A stretch of DNA of 64,000 nucleotides from Curvularia sp. ZM96 (taxonomy: Eukaryota; Ascomycota; Dothideomycetes; Pleosporales; Pleosporaceae): the NCBI GenBank assembly GCA_022457065.1, contig JAJGBQ010000006.1, positions 1,054,001 to 1,118,000 on the forward strand, in the 5' to 3' direction. A program made the translations under genes and the position numbers. The notes beneath the pieces were generated by a model, which was given only the letters and a program-made list of their open reading frames with translations, was not told where the DNA came from and searched no databases. Positions within the stretch are counted from its first letter, which is position 1; every line of letters begins with the position of its first letter. This document shows positions 46,212 through 55,722 of the stretch, in pieces.

Positions 46212-47357
46212 TTACAACTCAGACTTCTCCTCCTCGGCATCACCCAAGAACTTCCTCAGGATGTTGCTCCTGCTCATCAAATCGTCCATCTTCTCAGGTG
46301 CAAGGTTGCCCTTAGCAATGAGTCCTTGCAGACGCTTGAGCTCCTTTGCAGTGTACTCCTTGTTGGCACCAGCCTTCTGGAAGACCTTGACATAGTATTG
46401 CGCGTACTTGTCCTGCAGAGTCGCAGCAACCTTCTCGGCCTCCTTAACACCGTCGGTCCATGAGTCCCGGAACTTGTCGATGACGGCGTTGAAGGCCTCG
46501 ATGGTGCCACCAGTAGTGTCGAGGCCACCGCCGACAGCGCGGTGAGTGCCTGCGTTGGCATTGAGGAACTCGATGAAGTCCTTCTCGCTACGGGCGCCAG
46601 AGTATGGGAGGGGCTCGGTGGAACCCTTGGGGAAATACTTGATTGTGGGGTAGCTTGAGACACCTTGGTCCTTGGCGAGAGCCTTGGAGTTCTCAGCCTC
46701 AGCGTCGACCTTGGCAATCAGGACATTGGGCTCGTTGACGAAGTCGTTGGCGAGAGTCTCCCAAACGGGGGCGAGGGTCTTGCAGTCTTTGTAAATGTCA
46801 GCTAAATGTTGCTAGATAGATTGGAATTGGGAAAACATACGTCCGCACCAGGGAGCAGTAAAAGCAACGAGCACGTGCTGGTCCTTTCCAACCTTCTCCG
46901 GGAAGCTCTTGTCATCGAGGTACACAACCTGGCTAGGAAGCTTGCCCTTGATCTTAGGCTTGATGGATGTCTTCTCGGTGATGAACTTGCTCAAGCTCTC
47001 CAGATCGCGGCCGCCATTGTAATCGGTAGGCTTGTCGCTCTTTCCATCGAACCACTTGAGCGTGGGGAAGCCTGTGACGCCGAAGCGCTTGCCCAGCGAC
47101 TTGTGGTTATCCGCGTCGACCTTTGCGACGCTGACCTTCTCCCCAGCGTGCTGGAAGACGGTGGCCAGCTCCTCGTATACAGGGGCGAGGTTCTTGCAGT
47201 GGCCGCACCAGGGGGCGAAGAACTCGACGAGAGCGGGCTTGCCCGACTTCAGAACGACATCGTCGAAGTTGGAGGGGCTGAGGTCGAGGACGGCAGATGC
47301 CGAAGCGATGGCGGGGAGCAGCGCAATGGCCGCGGGTATGAGATTGCGGAACAACAT
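46212..47357 (-). CDS. Protein disulfide isomerase, ERp38/P5 type
   Basis: Forms and rearranges disulfides in the ER lumen. Exons on the minus strand are 47357-46841 and 46786-46212 (intron 54 bp), 363 aa. A signal peptide of about 20 residues is followed by two thioredoxin domains, each with APWCGHCK. The second active-site His codon is split by the intron (CG then HC). A helical ERp29-type C-terminal domain follows and the protein ends in KSEL, a variant ER-retrieval signal. Size and order match fungal ERp38. The gene lies tail-to-tail with HSBP1, 270 bp apart. A long open frame on the opposite strand reflects codon bias. Confidence 0.93.
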
Positions 47358-48582
47358 TGTGAGGTTTGAGGGAAGAAGCTCAAACGCTGCAATGGAAGCT
47401 CCAAACTTATGCTGAGGAGCGGTGGGGAACACGGAGTCGAGCTAGAGCTGCCGTCAGGGTCCTGCGGTGGCGATCGCTTAGGTGTCCTCTCTCGCAGACA
47501 TCTGACAGGGTTTACCAATCCAACGTCAGTGCAACAGCTGAGTTGATTTGAAATCCCGCCACGCGTAGCAATTGCTGATGCCGACATTCCCTTTGGACAT
47601 GGACTTTTGCAAGAAATGACCGTACGGATGCCTTGTGCTGTCTTAGCCTAATAATAGTCAATTCGTTCGCATTGCGTCAACACCCCACAACCAGAAGAGA
47701 CGTCGTATGCCAAACCAGAGGAAGGAGAGTATGCGGTGGCAGCAACTGTCGTTCTGCACAGCATCTTGATGTTGGCGTGGAAGTGAATGTGACCTATCAC
47801 GTGACCATATTGGAACTGGTACTGGGCAGCCGAACGGTACCAATCGTCATGGCCCTGTCTTCTGTACAAAATTATTCCTTCTGTGGTTGCGACAAGTCAA
47901 TCCTGAATCGCTCTCCTCTATGGAGTGATGCATACAATCGCTCTAGACGGAACTAGAGATGGTATTTTCCCAAACACTTTGAGCTTATATTCATACTGAT
48001 AAACGGCAGCGGTATTCGCTGAATTGGCCAGTACCATCAGGCCAAAGATTGTAGAGGCGCTTGATAAGTTGAAGGATATGTGATTTCTAAGGGGCAAACA
48101 TGGCCAATAGAACGATAGGTATAGACACCGCTGTATTGCTATACCTACCATATGCCTCTCTCGACATAGCATACAAAGGAGGTCCAGAGTAAGATCCACC
48201 CGTCTGACCAAACAGACGCCAAAAACTCCTATCTGCAACTACTGGTCGTCTGTCGGTGTAACGAAATAGTCGGATAAAACTGCATAGTCAAAACTGCATG
48301 AAACTCATAGTCAAAACCACCATAAAAGTATAGTAATGTGATAGTTTACATAAATACAATGCTTTCGTGTTTGAACATCTTCGTATTTGCTCCGTGGCTC
48401 CAAGAGCTGAAAATGCGTGTTTTATCAGAGTCAGTAGAGGCACATTTGCTCCCCCCTGTCTCTGTACACCGACACCTGGGGCACCTTAAACTTCAAAATT
48501 TTAATTCCAATGCCAAACCCGGGGTATAACCACTATTCCTGCATCCTGTGCCCAAAAGCCTCCACAGACACATTCCCGCACC
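47358..48582. other. Intergenic, nothing recognised
   Basis: 1.2 kb between the PDI start and the thioredoxin stop. The stretch from 48250 to 48350 is AT-rich, with repeated ATAGTCAAAAC words (near 48281 and 48308). No coding frame is credible. Confidence 0.45.
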
Positions 48583-49047
48583 CTAATTCAGCGACATCTT
48601 CCAGTTGTTTCCTCCCGTCATGCCGTAACTCCCACTAACCGTCTTCTCTTCCACTTCCTCCTTCTTTTCCTCCTTCTTCTCCTGCGCCTTCTTCGCCTTC
48701 TCCTTCTCCACTAACTCCTTAGCCTCCCTCGCCACTCTCTCCACCAGCGCCTTCAACCCCCTTACATCCGCGCCCCTAATCTCCTCTACCTTCTTCCCGT
48801 CCTTGAATAGCATGAATGTCGGCATGGCCGTGACACCATATTGCCCCGCTACTTCGCGCTGCTCGTCCACATTGACTTTTACGAACGCGAATTTACCAGG
48901 TACAGAGTGGGTACTGGAGAGTTGTTTGTAGATTGGTTCTATTTGTTTGCACGGGGGACACCATGTTGCAAAAAAGTCTGCGATGAGGTAGGTGTGGGCG
49001 TTGAGAAGGGTGCGGAAGTGGAGTGGGGCGGAGATTTCGGTTGGCAT
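48583..49047 (-). CDS. Thioredoxin with charged C-terminal extension
   Basis: Cytosolic-type disulfide reductase, single exon, 154 aa. The thioredoxin fold occupies the first 105 residues, with active site WCPPC (Cys30, Cys33), where most thioredoxins have WCGPC, and the cis-proline motif AMPTF. There is no signal peptide. Residues 110-140 form a Lys/Glu helix (repeated KKxEEK) not part of the basic fold, followed by a short Gly/Ser end. A similar tail is seen in some fungal thioredoxin-like proteins. Its role is unknown. Redox function is secure; the partner specificity is not. Confidence 0.88.
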   Translation of the reverse strand: MPTEISAPLHFRTLLNAHTYLIADFFATWCPPCKQIEPIYKQLSSTHSVPGKFAFVKVNVDEQREVAGQYGVTAMPTFMLFKDGKKVEEIRGADVRGLKALVERVAREAKELVEKEKAKKAQEKKEEKKEEVEEKTVSGSYGMTGGNNWKMSLN

Positions 49048-49584
49048 AATGTACGCTTGTTTTTGTCGATGAATGTTTTTTGTTGTTTGTTTTGCAAATT
49101 TAAATGTCTTTGTATATTTTTCAGTATTGGAGAATAGATGTAGTGGGTCGGGTGAGTTTGGGGAGAAAGATTGCTTTTGTAGTCAGGTCTAAAAATCGCT
49201 ATTGTGGTGGAATCTTCTACACATGCTGAGCAACTATTTGAACATCTCGGCCAACCAAGATTTGTCATCCACACATAACCATCACGTGCCAACGCGCTTG
49301 CTTCTTGCGAGATATAGCGATGATAAACATGATACTTCGCGCAAATGGAGGGTTTGCGCGTTCGCCATGCATGCTCAGAGGTGAACACCCTGGCACACGC
49401 ATGTCACGAGAGTACGAGGCGGCTTTCTCTCCAACACAACTCTCCAGATCAATACATATAATTAAATACGCTAATGGAGACCAAAGTATCCAGGAACATG
49501 GATGCAGTCCATCCCATAACGCCCTCGCTATGCAAACATTTCATCGTATATAAATCCGCCATCGAGCCGTCATACAGCCAGGTC
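49048..49584. other. Intergenic, nothing recognised
   Basis: 537 bp between the thioredoxin start and the TRS31 stop, both on the minus strand. The thioredoxin leader on the gene strand is A-rich. Confidence 0.45.
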
Positions 49585-50498
49585 TCAACTAACACCCCTA
49601 CCCAATATCTCCTCTCTCTCCAAAACCTCTGGCTTGAACTTAATCAAGAAGACCGTCTTGCCGGGCCACATGCCCTTCCCATCCTTGCCCTCCTCTTCAC
49701 CCACACTATGCGCCGTGACGCCCTCAGTCGGGAACCCCGCACCATCGCACACGCCCTCAATGATGCCCGCCACAAACGCCGCGCAATTGAGACTTGACAG
49801 CTCCTTGGGCAGCGATATGTATTGATTCACCATGGGCTCATTGTCAAAGAGCATGTACTGCCCTGGGTCGGTACCAGACTTTTCCAGGGCGTCGGCGGGC
49901 CGGCCAAACAGGTAGCGGTAGAGCTGCTGTGCGATGAATTGGAGGAGGGGCAGGATGCGTGTGGGACGTATCGAGGCGAGGGGATTGGCGGTGCGGGAGA
50001 GAAGGAGATCGAGTAGGCGGAGGCCGATGGGGTAGCCTTGGCTGTTTAATCTGAGGGATAGTTAGGAAACCATGTCATGTATAAAGAGAGACAGAATCCG
50101 GCTTGCGCAATGCTATCTTGAAGCATCTACGACTTCCAGCATGTATCGTACCTTTGCTCTAGCCCCCCCACATCCTTTGCTCCCTTCTGCGCATACGCAA
50201 TCATTTCAATAAAGAGATAGGCAAACGCCGCGCGGCTCAGCTCCGCATTCTTGCTCCGGTTCAGATTGCGGTCGTATATGCTCTTCTTGTTGGACGGGTA
50301 CCGTAGGCCGGGCCCTTGGCTCGGCGTCCCGTTCATGGCTATGTCGAGCCCCTGCGGCTGCGATTGAACGGCGGTCTGCGGGCGGACGGTCGCAGCAGAC
50401 GACGATGGCGATGCGGATTTGGTAAGAGCGGCGGATTGCGAGTAGGAGCGGTCGCGCGTCGAGTAGTGCGAGGGGAGAAGTGGGAGTAGGTTAGACAT
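49585..50498 (-). CDS. TRS31: TRAPP complex subunit Trs31 (TRAPPC5)
   Basis: Bet3-family core subunit of the TRAPP tethering complexes, which activate Ypt1/Rab1 in ER-to-Golgi traffic. Exons on the minus strand are 50498-50152 and 50050-49585. The intron of 101 bp is the longest single intron seen here, and the product is 270 aa. A Ser/Gln/Pro-rich N-terminal extension of about 70 residues precedes SIYDRNLNRSKNAELSRAAF, then AYLFIEMIAYAQ, and across the intron LEQRLNSQGYPIGLRLLDLL, all Trs31 hallmarks. The C-terminal sheet includes MVNQYISLPKELSSLNCAAF. The start is the ATG at 50498. Confidence 0.92.
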
Positions 50499-50985
50499 GG
50501 TTCCGTCTCGAGACCTTGCGGGAGCGATTTGGCGGAGCAATGTGGGTCGTGCGGCGGGCGGCGTGCGTCAGAATTGGGAGCGGACGGCAGGCTGAAGATG
50601 CCAAGCATGGGAACGACGACTTCGTATTGAGCATCACTTGGAGGAGTTGCGATAGAGAAAAGGGCCGAATACACACACGCATCTGATTACAATGGTTTGA
50701 AGTACATTCATCTTCGTACGGTTTGGAGGTGGTACGACTACTGAGCGCGTGTGGCATATGTCTCTTTACATGTCCAGATTTCTCCATCATACTGAGCTTT
50801 GATATGAGAACAGGCAGCCTACAATGCGCGCCTAAAGCCGTAAAATCACTCTCCACTGCTGTCTCGATATAGCCATTCAGATGCCGAGAACAGCTTCACT
50901 TCTTGGGTTTGCAATCCGCCCCAGGAACCTGACTCTCCTCCTTTCTCCGCTCACTCGATCCCTGGTAACCATGCCTCAACACCCA
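50499..50985. other. Intergenic, nothing recognised
   Basis: 487 bp between the TRS31 start and the stop of the coiled-coil gene. Confidence 0.45.
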
Positions 50986-51732
50986 CTAGCAAAAACCTCT
51001 GAATTTGTCCAGCTCTGCCATGATAAGGTAGACGTCGGCACGGCGGTCTTCAAATCCATCCGAAGTGAGAGCAACAGTATTGTTCGCATCAGCGGCAGCG
51101 TCGCGCACATGCGGGGCTCCACACTGCTTGAGCTTGAGCTTGGCACGAATACTGTCTTTGAGTTTCTTTTGTTTCGGAATCGTAGGCAGAGTCTCGTCGT
51201 TCTCTTTGTTCATGTTGCGTTGGAATGGAAGATGGGGCTGCTTGGCTGCCATCGCTTCCTTGGCCTCGTTCTCTTCTTCATCCGCGACTTGCTTTGTGTC
51301 CTTGACCTTTTCTTTGGCGTCCTTGGTTTCATCCTCCTTGCCGTCGTTCTGGTTGTCTGGGAGAATAGCCTCGAGTCGAGCAATCTCGGAACGCAAGCGT
51401 GCCACCTCGCTTTCAAGACGCTTGATACCGCACGCCATGCCATGAGGAAGTTTCGAGCGAGCAGCATCCATTGATGCCTGCTGGCTCAGGTTTGGAACGA
51501 TCTTGACAGGCTCCTCGGGTTGTCCCTTCGAATGATCTCGCTCCATACTCAAACACGCGATAATAGACCAAAGCAAACTCCGCCCCTCCCCTTCTCGCTC
51601 ATCGTCTTTCTTACCTTTGGTGGATAGCTGTTCTCCTTTGGCTTTAGGTGGCTCTCGCATGGCACTGGCTAGAGAAACTTCCAGGCACTGAGCAGCGAGG
51701 TCGAGGAAGCGCGTGTCCATGTTGAAACTCAT
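50986..51732 (-). CDS. Coiled-coil protein of unknown function (248 aa)
   Basis: Single open exon from the ATG at 51732. The N-terminal 75 residues are helical with a hydrophobic patch (LLWSIIACLSME). Residues 100-125 form a clear coiled coil (RLESEVARLRSEIARLEAIL). A long Lys/Glu/Asp-rich region follows, then a basic stretch (KQKKLKDSIRAKLKLKQ) and a hydrophobic end. I do not recognise the family. No signal peptide or membrane segment is present. The heptad pattern and even composition argue for a real gene. Confidence 0.65.
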   Translation of the reverse strand: MSFNMDTRFLDLAAQCLEVSLASAMREPPKAKGEQLSTKGKKDDEREGEGRSLLWSIIACLSMERDHSKGQPEEPVKIVPNLSQQASMDAARSKLPHGMACGIKRLESEVARLRSEIARLEAILPDNQNDGKEDETKDAKEKVKDTKQVADEEENEAKEAMAAKQPHLPFQRNMNKENDETLPTIPKQKKLKDSIRAKLKLKQCGAPHVRDAAADANNTVALTSDGFEDRRADVYLIMAELDKFRGFC

Positions 51733-52034
51733 CTGGCACTGATCAGTATCGACAGGTTAAAGGCCGTTGATAATACTATACCGTGCGTATATGATACAGT
51801 CGACGCTGTGTATGTGGGTTTTGTTGATAGGGTGTGGTGTAATATACGCGATACAAGCGCAACTACAAGTTCATGATGAGGTCTGATATGGTGGCGCGAT
51901 TTCACCATCACCCCTCACTGCACTGGACACCCTAATCCTGTTTTGGAAACGCAAGAGTGATAAGGCTACGATCGCTAGACCATTATATTGATATTAAGGG
52001 CTTCATAAAGCCGCATTCGCAACGATCTGTGCAT
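51733..52034. other. Short intergenic region
   Basis: 302 bp between the coiled-coil gene start and the histidine kinase stop. Nothing is recognised. Confidence 0.45.
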
Positions 52035-55000
52035 TCATGTGCCTGACTGAATGCCACCACCTCGTTCCAGCGCACCTAGCCTGTCTATAACGCGTATCAA
52101 ATCCTTCACTCGGAAGGGTTTAGAAATTGCGTCGTTCATCCCGGCCTCAGTGGCACGCTTCAGCTGCTCAGGTCTTGCGTTTCCAGTAACCGCAACTATT
52201 TGTATGTGTTTGTTGATCTGTTTGTCGTTTTGTGCAGCGCGTATCCTTTTCGCACATTCGAGACCATTCATGACAGGCATTTCCACGTCCATAAGGATAA
52301 CATCGATGCAGGGAGCTGCCACAGTGGTATCACTGCGGTCTTTCCAATGCTGGGACGTCTTGATGAATTCAAAGGCGCTTTGACCGTTGTCTGCTGTGTG
52401 AACGATGTAGCCGTGCTGCTGTAGCTGCTTCTTCAGAACGCGCTGATTGACTGCGTTATCTTCGACAAGAAGAACGCTCAGCTGAGATTTTTCCTGAGTC
52501 TCGGAGCTTTTGTATTTGGCCGGAGAGTGTTGAGAGTTAGCATTCTTAGTTTCTGCAGATTTGTTGGTTGGGGTTGAAGCAGTAACAGTCTCCGGTGGGA
52601 CTGTTTTTGAAGCTTTAGCGTAGAAAGCGAACGTCGATCCCACGTTTTCTTGCGATGCAAAACCAATCTCACCGCCTTGTAAAGCTACTAGTTGCCGGCT
52701 GATGAAAAGTCCAAGGCCAGAGCCACCGTACTTGCTGTATGTTTTGGGCGAAGCTTGTATGAATCGTGAGAAGATACGTTTCATGGAAGCGGAGTCCATG
52801 CCACAGCCTGTATCCTTGACACTGCACCACAGGTAAAGCTCCTGTCCATTCGACGTGGTGACGGCTTTCGGCTCGTTCTTCTGTGAAGGCGATGGCGATG
52901 CGACCATCATGAGATCGGCAAATACATCTGCAGGGCGCGAAGTGGAAGCGCCGACGCGAAGAGTGACAGTTCTCTTTCCAGGGCTGTCTTTTGTGAACTT
53001 GATAGCGTTGACAACCAAGTTTACAAGAACTTGCATAATCCTACCGCGATCCGCTTCAATCCAATCGATTCCGAGCTGGCTCAGGGAGGGATCGGGTATC
53101 GTTGTAAATGTAACACCAGCCTGCACAGCCTCGAATCTGAATGTGCTCTCGACCTGATCAAAGAAAGTTTTCAACTGAAAAGCCGATGGGCAAATCTCCA
53201 GAAGGTTCGAATCGAGCTTTGAAAGTGAGAGAATGTCGTCGATGATTCGCTTCTGGTGTACAGTACAGGACATGATGGTGTCGGCAGCTTCAACCATGTT
53301 GCTGGTATAACCTTGCAGTCGCTTCGTGGTCACTGCGAGATCTGAATTCTCTGTAGCTTTGCGACTTTCGTGATCAAGTGTCACTTTAATTTCGGAGAGC
53401 GAATGTGCCAAAGAGTCCGCGCAATGCATAACGGCGCTCAAAGGGTTCCGAATCTATCAAGTGTTAGACTCGAACATGCGCTAAACTATATGAAAAACAT
53501 ACCTCATGACTGGTCATGTCTACAAAACTATGTGATGTTAGATAAACGGTACAAAATTGGATGGAATATGACTCACTTTTCCTGTTGCCGCTTGGCTTCA
53601 ATAGCTTCCTTGAGTTTTGCACGCTGCTGAGCTTCAGCAGCCTTCATGTCACTGATGTCGGTAATCATAGTCGTGAGTTGAAAGCCGCCACTGTCCAACA
53701 TTTCCGGAAAAGCTACAAACTGCACCCATGTATGCTCTGAGAGGCCAGAGGATTTTCTGCGCAAGTCCTTGAGCCTTATTGGGAAGCTGTCCGATTTGCC
53801 CGTTTTGGACACATCATCCAAGCGTGCATTAAATACTGAGACATCCTCAGGAAAGATGACAGAATCAACTTGTATGCTGTTTGCTGGCACTGGGAAATGA
53901 CCTGTCAGATGAAACCAGGTTTTGTTGACGAAAGAGGGTGTTCTGTTCTGATCAAACATCAGAATACCCATGGGCGCATTCTCAATGAAGCTCAAAAGTC
54001 GAGATTCGCTTAAGCGATTCTGCTTCGAGGATCCAGCATGGTTGATGGCAGCCTCGTGCTCTGCTTTTTTCTGTACGTCGAGGGTCGTTACACAACCTGT
54101 AATGCTCACAACATCGAGTGCATCATCAAGGACAGGAACGCAGGCCATCTGCACCCATTGTCTCTCCTGGTCACGAGACCGGAATCTTACTGAAAAAGTT
54201 GTTGACCGACCGGCCATTAGGGTTTGCCAGTGCGATGTTAGTGTTGGTTCGTCTTCTCGCTCACAAAGCTCCATTAGCACCGTCTGATATTGTACACTGA
54301 GGTCTCTGGAACAACCACTCAAATCACAAAATGCTTCCTGCGTTTTGTCAGTAGGTACATAGTACACCCCAATATCTTCTCACATTAGTTTGTGTTAGGT
54401 TTCCCGATATGGTACACTCAAAAAAACCGATGCTTTTACTAAAAAGTCAACACAGCTCGTCAATGGATGCGAAGAACTAACCTGGCCGCCTGTATCACTT
54501 CCAGCATACGCTGTAGTTTGCCCGTTGCTAGCGCCGCCTCCTGTTGCTTCAGTTGCATCTGCTTTGCAAGCATCTCCTTCTCCTTTGCTATCAGTTTTTG
54601 GTCATTTTCTTTAGCCAGCTTCTGTGCTTCCGCCATGGCGACTGCTGCCACACTGCTGCAAAAGTTTTGGTGAAGTGTTCCCACCCACGCTTGGTAGGAA
54701 GCGTCATAAGGACACCGCGGTGCAAGTCCGAGGATCAAAGTGGCGTGAACACTTCCAGACTCGTTCATGATACTGGGCAGGATAACAGCTTGGTGACAAT
54801 CATCCCCGTAGCATCGTTCCCTAGATGCTTGACACATCTCTTGCGGCAAAGTCTCGTCTGCTGCCTGAAGAAGTTGGGGAGCGCGTGTATCAACGGCCTT
54901 GTAAATGCTCTTGATCCACGCCTGGTGCTCACCGCGGTTGATCCTCGATGGGAGCGGAGTTGCAAACGAGCCGACCGTCCCAGCTAGGACGAACTCCTGG

Positions 55001-55722
55001 GTGCTGACTTGGTTTGACACAAATCCGGTCTCGGTTTCACGCACAAGCTTACTGTCGGCAGAGTATATAGCAGCAAATGCAATATCGCCGTTTCCGTTCG
55101 ATATGCCTTGCAAGATGGAGGTCCAAAGGGTAGTCAGTTCCGTGGCATCCTTGGAAGCGCAGCGGATGTGATCCAGAGATCGTTCCCGACGACTCTGTAC
55201 CACTTCTTTAGTAGCATCATATGCTGTAACGTGGTAGCCATCGAGGGACAATGGCAATTTTACCATGGTGGCTGAGAGAAACACCTCTTGAAGGATGCCA
55301 TGTTGAGGAAAGAAACATGGTATGTGGTGTTCGCTGTCCGGCTCAGATCCGTCCTTTGCTGCTTGGGTAATTCTCGGAATTGCCGGCCCCTGTCCAACCA
55401 TGGCGGTATTGAGAGCTATTGGTCTTCCTTGGTATAGCGGATGATAATCGCGGAGTAACCTGCCATAAGCTGTGTTGTACAAGATAGTCGAGTCACGACC
55501 CAATAGAAACAGTTGCGGCTGCGGGCTGAGCATGGCCAGGTTGATAAGAACCAGCAACTCGCGTGGCCATTCTGTGATGGGCCCAAAAGTGGTATCCGCC
55601 CAATTTAGTTCGCGTATGTATTGGAGGTCTGAGTCTATGGCGGAATCCCCGGTCGGTTCAGTGAGAAAAGAAAGATGAGATTTACCTCCTGCATGCTCGG
55701 CAGTCTCCAGCTCTGTGGACAT
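52035..55722 (-). CDS. Hybrid sensor histidine kinase with PAS domains and receiver
   Basis: Phosphorelay sensor. Exons on the minus strand are 55722-54482, a proposed 11-nt micro-exon 54438-54428, 54378-53577, a 25-nt exon 53527-53503, and 53453-52035, giving 1165 aa. The N-terminal 400 residues hold PAS/GAF-like sensing regions (LNWADTTFGPITEWP) and a coiled coil. Two PAS-like segments follow. The H box NFVDMTSHEIRNPLSA carries phospho-acceptor His692 and spans the 25-nt exon. The ATPase domain shows VNLVVNAIKF, DTGCGMD and GGSGLGLFI. The receiver has LLVEDN, Asp1082 (LMDVEMP) and Lys in SKPF. The micro-exon is inferred: joining exon 1 straight to the 54378 acceptor breaks the frame, while 11 nt at 54428-54438 repairs it. 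No transmembrane segment is seen. The fungal HHK group is not assigned. Confidence 0.88.

Noticed and set aside
46806..47369. 187-codon plus frame opposite the PDI gene
   Set aside because: Antisense shadow caused by C/G-ending codons in the PDI gene.
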